From contig NZ_OBDY01000030.1 in assembly GCF_900215205.1 (NCBI RefSeq), positions 62,001 to 126,000 of the forward strand: a DNA stretch of 64,000 nucleotides, in the 5' to 3' direction. This DNA is from Paractinoplanes atraurantiacus (lineage in GTDB: Bacteria > Actinomycetota > Actinomycetes > Mycobacteriales > Micromonosporaceae). The position numbers were made by a program, and so were the translations under genes. Below the pieces are notes generated by a model. That model worked only from the letters and a program-made list of their open reading frames with translations, had not been told where the DNA came from and ran no database searches. Below, one piece after another: positions 57,897-64,000 of this stretch. Every line of letters starts with the position of its first letter. Position 1 is the stretch's first letter.

Positions 57897-59299
57897 TCTA
57901 CCGGGAGAACCCCGCCCGTACGTCGGAGATCGTCGGTCATGTCATCGTGACGCCGCCCTCCACTGTGGATGCGGTAGTGCGGCAGGCCCACACGTCGTAC
58001 CTGCGATGGTCCGCCGTTCCGCTCTTCGAGCGTCTGCTGGCGCTGTCGGACGGTGCGGCCTCGGTCGAAGCGTCGATCGACGACCTGGCGGTGCTGCTGG
58101 CCCGGGAGACGGGCAAGCCGCTGGCCGACTGCCGCGGTGAGATCGGCTTCGCGGTCCGCTTCCTCAGGTGGGTGGTTGCGGCGGCGCCTTCCGCGTACGC
58201 CGATGACGCCACCGACGACGAGGCGGGCCGCCTGGTCCGCGTCCGCAAGCCGTACGGGGTCGTCGCCGCGATCACGCCGTGGAACGCCCCGATCATCCTG
58301 GCCATGCTCAAGATCGGCCCGGCCCTGGCCGCCGGCAACGCGGTGGTGGTGAAGCCGTCGCCGCTGGCGCCGCTGACCATCTCGCGGGTCGCGGCGCTGA
58401 TCGGCGGGCCGCTCACCGTCGTGCACGGCGGGGCCGAGACGGGGGCCGCGCTGGTCGGTCATCCGCTGGTGCGCAAGGTGGCGTTCACCGGCGGCGCGGC
58501 CGGCGGGCGAGCGGTGGCGGCCCTGGCCGGTGACCGGCTGACGCCGTCCGTGCTCGAACTGGGCGGCAACGATCCGGCGGTCCTGCTCGACGACGCGCCG
58601 TTCGACGACGCGGCCATGGAGCGCCTGGTCATGGCCACGTTCGCCACGAGCGGTCAGGTCTGCATGGCGGCCAAACGGCTCTATGTGCCCTCGTCGCGCC
58701 TGGATTCCTTCGTCGAGGCGTACGTCTCGGCCGCCTCCCGGGTTTTGATCACCGGCGACCCCCTGGCGCCCGGCGTGACGATGGGGCCGGTCATCTCGGC
58801 CGGCGCCCGAGCTTCGTCCGACCGCCTCCGCGCCGGGGACGTTCGCGATCTCGGGCGCTTCGAGGCCGATCCGGCCGCGGGCTACTTCGTCCGCCCGGCG
58901 CTGGTGGTTTCGCCCTCACCCGACTCCGCTCTGGTCACCTCGGAACAGTTCGGCCCGGTCGTGCCGGTCCTCGGATACTCCTCGGAGGACGCCGTGCTGG
59001 CCGCGGCCAACAACGGCGACCTCGGCCTCGGCGCCTCGGTCTGGAGCGCCGACGAGGACCGCGCGTTCGCCTTCGCCCGGCGCTTCGAGGCCGGCTTCGC
59101 CTTCGTCAACACCCACAACCGCACCGGGATGAGCCTGCGCGCCCCGTTCGGCGGCGTGAAACGGTCGGGCTGGGGCCGCGAGTACGGGGCCGAGGGCCTG
59201 GCCGAGTACGCGCAGACCTGCGTCATCCACGCGCCGGCCGCCTACCGGCCGGGCGCGCCCGCTCCGGCCGGCGGGGCCACGGCGTATCCGGCGGGCTGA
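57893..59299 (+). CDS. Aldehyde dehydrogenase (second copy, benzaldehyde/vanillin-type)
   Basis: 468 aa from the GTG at 57893 (GTGA overlap). KPYGVVAAITPWNAPIILAM, VVVKPSPLAPLTI, VAFTGGAAGGRAVAA, catalytic Glu in LELGGNDPAVLL, Cys in FATSGQVCMAAKRLYV, and RAPFGGVKRSGWGREYGAEG at the end. The overall pattern resembles aromatic-aldehyde dehydrogenases. Last gene of the plus arm; an IS110 transposase follows on the opposite strand 21 bp after its stop. Confidence 0.9.
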   Translation: MIYRENPARTSEIVGHVIVTPPSTVDAVVRQAHTSYLRWSAVPLFERLLALSDGAASVEASIDDLAVLLARETGKPLADCRGEIGFAVRFLRWVVAAAPSAYADDATDDEAGRLVRVRKPYGVVAAITPWNAPIILAMLKIGPALAAGNAVVVKPSPLAPLTISRVAALIGGPLTVVHGGAETGAALVGHPLVRKVAFTGGAAGGRAVAALAGDRLTPSVLELGGNDPAVLLDDAPFDDAAMERLVMATFATSGQVCMAAKRLYVPSSRLDSFVEAYVSAASRVLITGDPLAPGVTMGPVISAGARASSDRLRAGDVRDLGRFEADPAAGYFVRPALVVSPSPDSALVTSEQFGPVVPVLGYSSEDAVLAAANNGDLGLGASVWSADEDRAFAFARRFEAGFAFVNTHNRTGMSLRAPFGGVKRSGWGREYGAEGLAEYAQTCVIHAPAAYRPGAPAPAGGATAYPAG

Positions 59300-59320
59300 A
59301 AAGCGAGTTCCTAACGGATG

Positions 59321-60721
59321 TCAAGCCGCCTCGTGGTGGTTAGTGTGGTTTGTGGATGGGCCGGCTGCCGGAGCGCTTTGCGACTCCTTTTTGCGCCGGC
59401 CTGTCTGCTTCTGGTGGTGGGCAGTGCGTTGAGATCGGTTTTTGGCGCGGTCGGCGTCGGTGACCTGGTAGCGGGTGACGCAGATGGCGCGACCTTCGGC
59501 CTCGGCTAGCGGTTGACCGTCGACGTCTTGGAGCTGGTATGGGGTGCGAGTGCGCCAGCAGGCGGCCAGGCGGGTGACCAGCACGGCGGCCAGGGTGCAG
59601 AGTGCCGAGTTGTGGTGTTTACCGGCCTGGATCAGTCGTTGGTAGCGGGCGGCGAGGGTGGGGTCGATCTTGCGGGCCCGGTCGGCGGCGTTGAACAGGG
59701 CTTCGCGTAGGGCGGGGTCGCCGGCTTTGGTGGGTGGGCCGTGGCGGCTGCTGGTGCCGGATTCGTCGAGTTTGGGGATCAGGCCGGTGAAGGCGCGGAT
59801 ACCGGCCAGGGTGCTGAACCGGTCGGGGTCACCGAGCCCGGCGAGGATGACCGCGGCGGAGGTGACGCCCAGGCCGGGGACAGTGGTGAGTATGGCGGTG
59901 GGGTCGGCGTCGTCGTAGAGGACGCTGATGCGGTCGTCGAGGGCGTCGATCTCGGTGTTCAGCTGTAATGCGAGGCGGGCTTCGCCGGCCAGGTCTTGGG
60001 CGAGTTCGGTGAAGTCCAGGCCGCCTGCCTCCCACAGTTTCAGCGTTAGTTCGGCGGCGTGCCAGACGACTTCGGCATGCGTTTCTCGCCAGGCGCCGCG
60101 GCTGGTGCGGATCAGCAGGGCACTCAGCCGTTTACGGCCCAGCCGTTTGATCGCGTGTGGGTCACCGCCGGTGTGTTCGAGCACGGTCAGGGCGGTCTTG
60201 GCGTATTCGCCGCTGCCGAGGGCGTCGGCCCATTGCGGGCCGAGCAGTTCGAGCAGGGCGTCGATGCGGGCGTAGGTGGCGGTGCGTCGTTTGACCAGCG
60301 ACCTTCGGCGGCGGGTGGCCCGCCGCAGCGGGTCGGCCGGGCCAAGCTCGCCGTCGCCGAGTGTCCGTAGTCCTTCGGGGTGCAGCAGCGGCAGCCGGGC
60401 CAGCACCCGTGAATCGAGCCGGTCGTTCTTGGTGTGTTTATGGTAGTAGTCGCGCAGGTCAGCCGACTGTTCCGGAGGGACCAGCACCACCCGGGCCCCA
60501 CGCGAGCGTAGCCAGGCCGCTAACAGCACCCAGGCGTTGCGGGTGGGTTCCAGGACGACCAGGACTTCCTCGGCGTCGGGCAGGCTCGCCCACAGCTTGT
60601 CCAGATCATCGATCGTGCTGCGGAACCGCCGCCCGGCGAAAAGAAAGTTGCCGGTCTCGTCAGTGCAGCTCACCTGGTGCGCTGCCTTGCACGCCACGTC
60701 GATACCTAACCGCAGCCGCAC
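59321..60721 (-). CDS. IS110-family transposase (DEDD/Ser recombinase)
   Basis: 466 aa from the GTG at 60721, preceded by GGGAGG. The N-terminal DEDD RuvC-like domain has GIDVACKAAHQ, VVLEPTRNAWVL and HKHTKNDRLDSRVLARL; the C-terminal Tnp20 domain has TVPGLGVTSAAVILAGLGDP, and ESGTSSRHGPPTKAGDPALR with the Ser motif. All DEDD residues appear present and the frame is intact, so the element may be active. The last 60 residues are basic and Gln/His-rich. IS110 elements lack long terminal inverted repeats, and none is visible. Confidence 0.92.
   Translation of the reverse strand: MRLRLGIDVACKAAHQVSCTDETGNFLFAGRRFRSTIDDLDKLWASLPDAEEVLVVLEPTRNAWVLLAAWLRSRGARVVLVPPEQSADLRDYYHKHTKNDRLDSRVLARLPLLHPEGLRTLGDGELGPADPLRRATRRRRSLVKRRTATYARIDALLELLGPQWADALGSGEYAKTALTVLEHTGGDPHAIKRLGRKRLSALLIRTSRGAWRETHAEVVWHAAELTLKLWEAGGLDFTELAQDLAGEARLALQLNTEIDALDDRISVLYDDADPTAILTTVPGLGVTSAAVILAGLGDPDRFSTLAGIRAFTGLIPKLDESGTSSRHGPPTKAGDPALREALFNAADRARKIDPTLAARYQRLIQAGKHHNSALCTLAAVLVTRLAACWRTRTPYQLQDVDGQPLAEAEGRAICVTRYQVTDADRAKNRSQRTAHHQKQTGRRKKESQSAPAAGPSTNHTNHHEAA
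59321..60721 (-). mobile_element. IS110-family insertion sequence (minimum extent)
   Basis: The coordinates cover the transposase only, because neither end can be fixed from this sequence: IS110 members lack clear inverted repeats and target duplications. The left end must lie between 59300 and 59321, directly after the aldehyde dehydrogenase stop. The right end lies somewhere in the 330-bp gene-free stretch before 61052. Confidence 0.75.
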
Positions 60722-61051
60722 ATTGCCTCCCGATGGTGGTGTCCGTCAGCCGCCGGGTCTTCGTCACGACTCACCGCGCACGCTCCGCAGGGGATGTGCC
60801 ATCCAGACATTCAGAGCAGCGGTCCATCGAACCTGTACATCGCGGCCGCGGGTTCCTGAACAGGGATCACGTGCGCCGGGCGGCCCTACCAGCCGAACGA
60901 TCAAAAAACAGGAGTCACCGCGAACGGCGCTGCCAGTCGTATACCGAGCCGTACCAGAAGGACCCGACCCGACGCACCCTACGAAGCCCTCTGCCGATCT
61001 CAAGGACCCACACCGAAACTAAATGTCGTACCCCAGGCCTACGGTGAACGC
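60722..61051 (-). other. Gene-free 330 bp upstream of the IS110 transposase; possible bridge-RNA region
   Basis: No credible gene. In IS110-group elements the non-coding end before the recombinase encodes a structured bridge RNA that guides target choice, so this stretch is the place to expect one. It contains self-complementary pieces such as CGCGGCCGCG near 60845 and a ccgggcggccc stretch near 60875-60885. It is less GC-rich around 60900 (aaaaaacagg). The right part should also hold the promoter for the VOC gene. No RNA can be demonstrated from sequence alone. Confidence 0.4.
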
Positions 61052-61414
61052 ATGGACTGGAAAATCGAGCTCGTCCCCGTGCCGGTGACCGATGTCGACC
61101 GGGCCAAGGAATTCTACGTGCGCGTCGGCTTCAACGCCGACCATGACCAGCGGGTCAGCGAGGGCCTGCGCTTCGTCCAGCTGACCCCGCCGGGCTCGGC
61201 CTGCTCGATCTGCCTGGGCGAGGGCATCACCGACAAGACCCCCGGCTCCCAGGAGATCCAGGTCGTCGTCGCCGACGCCGACGCCGCCCACAAACAGCTG
61301 GTGGAGGCCGGCGTCGAGTGCACCGAGGTCGACCCCCAGCCGTGGGGCCGGTTCGTCCACTTCAAAGACCCCGACGGCAACAGCTGGGCCCTGCAGGAGC
61401 TGCCACCGCGCTGA
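61052..61414 (+). CDS. VOC-superfamily (glyoxalase-like) protein
   Basis: 120 aa, two beta-alpha-beta-beta-beta units: IELVPVPVTDVDRAKEFYVR, EGLRFVQLTPPGSACSICLG, then EIQVVVADADAAHKQLVEAG and WGRFVHFKDPDGNSWALQEL. The pattern matches small actinobacterial VOC proteins that bind metal ions or antibiotics or act as glyoxalase-like enzymes; no specific activity can be assigned. It is convergent with the AhpD-like gene, which begins at the next base after its stop. Confidence 0.85.
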   Translation: MDWKIELVPVPVTDVDRAKEFYVRVGFNADHDQRVSEGLRFVQLTPPGSACSICLGEGITDKTPGSQEIQVVVADADAAHKQLVEAGVECTEVDPQPWGRFVHFKDPDGNSWALQELPPR

Positions 61415-61921
61415 TCAGCCCGGCGGCCGCAGGTAACCATTGGCCGCGAGGAAGCCGGCGTGCCGTTCGTAGTGCGCCGGCTCCTTCGGGGTCAGTGTGC
61501 CCAGGCCGTCCACGTATCGGTTGAACATGCTGAACGCCGCCGCGATCAACACCGTGTCGTGCACCATCCGATCGTCGGCCCCGGCCGCCCGGGCCCGCTC
61601 GACGTCGTCACCGCTGACTTCCCGCCCGCTGATCCGGACTTTGCCGGCCAGCGCCAGCAGCGCCGCCATGAGCTCGGTCTGCTCGTCGGCACCACCGGGC
61701 CCGGCCAGGTGGCGGGCCACGGCGCCGTGGGTCTCGGCGCAGAAGGTGCATTCGTTGCCGCGTGAGACATGGGCGGCGATGTTCTCCCGCTGGGCCGGGG
61801 TCAGCGGGGACGGGCCCCGCAGCAGGGTCTCGGCCAGAGAGTTCAGCGCGCCGGCGGTGTCGGGGTAGCCGGCCAGCAGGCCGGCCATGCCCGGCAGCTG
61901 CGGCAGGTCGATGTGGGGCAT
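61415..61921 (-). CDS. AhpD-like carboxymuconolactone-decarboxylase-fold protein
   Basis: 168 aa. All-helical CMD/AhpD fold with the redox motif ECTFCAETHGAVARH (Cys-x2-Cys followed by a His), characteristic of alkylhydroperoxidase AhpD and related peroxidase enzymes. It probably reduces peroxides or acts as a thiol-disulfide partner. N-terminal LPQLPGMAGLLAGYPDTAGA is typical of the 'peroxidase-related' subgroup. It lies 10 bp downstream of the large DUF6461-like gene. Confidence 0.85.
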   Translation of the reverse strand: MPHIDLPQLPGMAGLLAGYPDTAGALNSLAETLLRGPSPLTPAQRENIAAHVSRGNECTFCAETHGAVARHLAGPGGADEQTELMAALLALAGKVRISGREVSGDDVERARAAGADDRMVHDTVLIAAAFSMFNRYVDGLGTLTPKEPAHYERHAGFLAANGYLRPPG

Positions 61922-61931
61922 GCGGTGACCC

Positions 61932-63659
61932 TCATTCCTCGATGAGATATCCGGAGCCGGACGCGAAGACAGCGGTCACGTCGGCGGCGGTGATGCCGTG
62001 GCCGGTGAAGCGTTCCACAGCGGCCAGGCCCTTCTCCGTGCGGTAGCCCCGTTCGGAGAAGTCGATTCCGGTCAGGGCCTCGGTCACCGCGGGCGGGGTC
62101 TGTTCGCCGCCGAACGGCTCGAACGAGGCGAGCACGGTTCCGTGCTCGGCGAACGACAGGCGGGTCATGGCGTTGACGTTCCAGAACATGCTCGCGGCCC
62201 GGCCGTTGGCCGAGGCGGCGCTCAGGACGCCGGGGTGCGACCCGAAGTAACCGTTCTCCTCGACCAGGATGACGGCGCCGCCGGCGTCGAACGGGATGAC
62301 CCACGGATCGATGGACTGGCGCAGGGAGAGGTCACGCTGGATGGCGTCGATCGGGAGGGGCCGGCTCGGATCGGCGCCGAAGGCGCGCAACGCCTCCTCG
62401 ACGGTCGAACCGGTCACCACGGTGATCGTGGCCGCCACGCTCAGGCGGCTGCGGCGCACCCAGCGGTAGGCGTGCTCGGGGCGGGCCGCCCGTTCCGGCA
62501 CGGCCTCGCCGCGCAGCTGATATCCGAGCCGGTCGGTGCGCTTGTGCACGATCTCCGGGGCTCGCGAGGCGGCCCAGACCACGAGCTTGTACCGCTCGAA
62601 CTCGCTGTCGCCGCTGTCCCGGTCGACGGCGTGCACCCGCACCCGGTAGTCGCCGGGCCAGGGCGGCGTCTGACCCCGCAGACGCCCGGCGACCGTGCCG
62701 TCCGGCGAGACGATCGAGGCCTGCCCCTCGGCGGCGTGCCAGCTGAGCTCGACGACGTCCTCCCAGCCGTCCTCCACTTCGGCCGGCGCCTCCGCCGCCA
62801 CGACCAGCTCGACCCGCAGGTGCCCTTCGGCGACGCCGGTCCGCACGGCCACGCCACCCTCCACGGCAACGGCCAGCCCGTTGCCCGAGAAGTCCCCGAC
62901 GGCGGGAAGGGAGCCCTCGACCAGGCCGAAGCGGTGGCCGGCCACCGTCACCGATCCGCTCGTGTGGCGGGGCAGAAGGTATTCGGCGCGGACCTTCTCC
63001 AGCAGCGCCGCCGCGTACGCCCCGGGCATCGGAATCTCCCGCAGCAGCGGAACCGCCGCACCCAGCCCGAGCCCGACGACGGCCGCGGCCCTCGACACGA
63101 GCATCGGCGGGTCGGCCTGGTGAACGACGGCCCCCGCCACCGCGACCGCCAGCGCGACATGCCCGGCCCCGTGCCGCGTGGCGATGGCGGCCTCGTCACG
63201 CGCCTCGGGACCGGTCTCCAACAACGGCGTGATGGCCGGGTGGCTTCTGAGCGCCCGCACCAGGTCGGTCACGCGGGCGCTCAGGCCGGGGCGCAGGCGT
63301 TCCAGCAGGGTGGCGGCGGTGACCGCCTCGCTGTCGTGGCCGCCGGACGCCACGAAGGCGAAGCGGTAGTCCGAGGGCTTCGGCAGGCCGGTCAGCACGC
63401 CCGGGGCGCCGGTCCAGTCGTAGCGGGTGATCTGCCGTTCGAGGGCGCCCAGCAGGCGCTCCGGCGGGAGCGGGCCGAGGGGGCGCAGCACGCCCACGAT
63501 CTCGGGCTCACCGTGGTGCGGCGGGTAGGGCGGCCGCTGGCTCTCCTCAGTGGGCGCGCCCAGCCGGCCCAGTAGCAAGGCGGTCACCGCGGGGATCCGC
63601 TCGGCCAGCGCCGGCATGGTGCGGGCGATGAAGGGGGCCAGGCCTGATACGTCGGTCAT
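61932..63659 (-). CDS. Large soluble protein with C-terminal DUF6461-like domain
   Basis: 575 aa. The C-terminal 170 residues (PIDAIQRDLSLRQSIDPWVI, ILVEENGYFGSHPGVLSAAS, SMFWNVNAMTRLSFAEHGTV, LASFEPFGGEQTPP) look like DUF6461, an actinobacterial domain of unknown function. The central part (residues ~230-400) is beta-rich. The N-terminal 200 residues are helical and Ala-rich with no recognised family. No signal peptide. It may be a multi-domain scaffold or self-defence-type protein, but there is no direct evidence. ATG at 63659. Confidence 0.65.
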   Translation of the reverse strand: MTDVSGLAPFIARTMPALAERIPAVTALLLGRLGAPTEESQRPPYPPHHGEPEIVGVLRPLGPLPPERLLGALERQITRYDWTGAPGVLTGLPKPSDYRFAFVASGGHDSEAVTAATLLERLRPGLSARVTDLVRALRSHPAITPLLETGPEARDEAAIATRHGAGHVALAVAVAGAVVHQADPPMLVSRAAAVVGLGLGAAVPLLREIPMPGAYAAALLEKVRAEYLLPRHTSGSVTVAGHRFGLVEGSLPAVGDFSGNGLAVAVEGGVAVRTGVAEGHLRVELVVAAEAPAEVEDGWEDVVELSWHAAEGQASIVSPDGTVAGRLRGQTPPWPGDYRVRVHAVDRDSGDSEFERYKLVVWAASRAPEIVHKRTDRLGYQLRGEAVPERAARPEHAYRWVRRSRLSVAATITVVTGSTVEEALRAFGADPSRPLPIDAIQRDLSLRQSIDPWVIPFDAGGAVILVEENGYFGSHPGVLSAASANGRAASMFWNVNAMTRLSFAEHGTVLASFEPFGGEQTPPAVTEALTGIDFSERGYRTEKGLAAVERFTGHGITAADVTAVFASGSGYLIEE

Positions 63660-63671
63660 CGATGACTGACG

Positions 63672-63965
63672 TTATCGGACTTCCGCCTCGGTGTAGTCGA
63701 CGACCGCCCGGTCGGTCAGCAGGGGGCGGATCCACGCGCCGAACTCGTGGTGGAGCGGGTGCGCCTGGTACGCCTTGAGGTCGGCGGTGTCGAGGTGGGT
63801 CGTGCGGAGCAGCAAATGCCAGGAAACGCCGGTTTCCAGCTCGTTCAGGAAGCACGACAGCGTGCGAATGTCGGGTACGGCATCGGCGAGTTCTTCCAAA
63901 CGCAACTTTGCCTTGGCAGCATCGCCGGCATCCGCGAACTTCATCATCACGACGTGCACCAGCAC
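63672..63965 (-). CDS. Dabb (stress-responsive A/B barrel) domain protein
   Basis: 97 aa, a single ferredoxin-like domain: LVHVVMMKFADAGDAAKAKL at the N-terminus, LEELADAVPDIRTLSCFLNE and YQAHPLHHEFGAWIRPLLTD. Dabb proteins form dimeric barrels; some are polyketide cyclases or olivetolic-acid-cyclase-like, while most are unassigned. GTG start at 63965 gives the family's usual MxxHxVxxKF beginning. The remaining 35 bases to the window end hold no gene. Confidence 0.83.
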   Translation of the reverse strand: MLVHVVMMKFADAGDAAKAKLRLEELADAVPDIRTLSCFLNELETGVSWHLLLRTTHLDTADLKAYQAHPLHHEFGAWIRPLLTDRAVVDYTEAEVR

Positions 63966-64000
63966 TTGTGCCTCCCCAACCTCTTTTCCTGCCCGGCTCC

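Overview
The window is very GC-rich DNA with dense, mostly overlapping genes, many GTG starts and 4-bp ATGA/GTGA junctions. It carries an ergothioneine cluster using the gamma-glutamylcysteine route, a SigE-family ECF sigma factor, an Scr1/DUF5753 regulator and a luciferase-like (F420-type) oxidoreductase. This points to an Actinomycetota chromosome, probably Micromonosporaceae (Actinoplanes-like). That assignment is inference from gene content, not from a marker gene.

Left part (1-9 kb): a membrane GGDEF-EAL protein cut by the window edge, a cytosolic Csp-type copper-storage protein, and a translationally coupled operon of an ECF sigma factor, a membrane-anchored triple-repeat protein and an amidoligase. 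A lipid kinase, a Tat-exported PhoD phosphatase and a PLP aminotransferase follow. From 9.1 to 13.5 kb lies egtABCD; egtE is missing, and EgtC carries an in-frame minisatellite insertion.

Middle (13.5-41 kb): mostly housekeeping and accessory genes. These include a DHFR-like reductase, beta-propeller proteins, an APH-like kinase, a DinB protein and a DUF6282 hydrolase divergent from an SsuABC-type transporter with a 16-bp operator-like palindrome. Next come a 50-aa membrane protein and a 0.4-kb non-coding tandem repeat. A four-gene cassette (acyl-CoA dehydrogenase-like, PIG-L deacetylase, NodS-like methyltransferase, GT2) looks like an amino-sugar or lipid-saccharide modification unit. Then follow SDR/LysR and SDR/flavin-reductase pairs, a SagB-type double nitroreductase, a second PIG-L enzyme, a phosphodiester glycosidase and a second membrane GGDEF protein.

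The dominant structure is an 18-kb catabolic island (41.4-59.3 kb). Eleven overlapping minus-strand genes encode a CoA-ester lyase, acyl-CoA dehydrogenase, DUF35 protein, Cys-less thiolase, split MaoC pair, multi-RidA protein, MmgE/PrpD, CoA-transferase, LLM oxidoreductase and MaoC. Six plus-strand genes encode a flavin reductase-HMGL-like fusion, an acyl-CoA-dehydrogenase-fold monooxygenase, two aldehyde dehydrogenases, an ICL/PEP-mutase-type lyase and an FAD monooxygenase. A single IclR regulator sits between the arms, next to two adjacent inverted repeats of identical geometry. The substrate is unknown. The gene set implies oxidation to an acid, CoA activation, beta-oxidation-like steps, retro-aldol cleavage and a citramalyl/methylcitrate-like end module.

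An IS110-family element closes the island at 59.3-60.7 kb. Beyond it are a VOC protein, an AhpD-like enzyme, a large DUF6461-like protein and a Dabb protein. No tRNA, rRNA or CRISPR array was seen.
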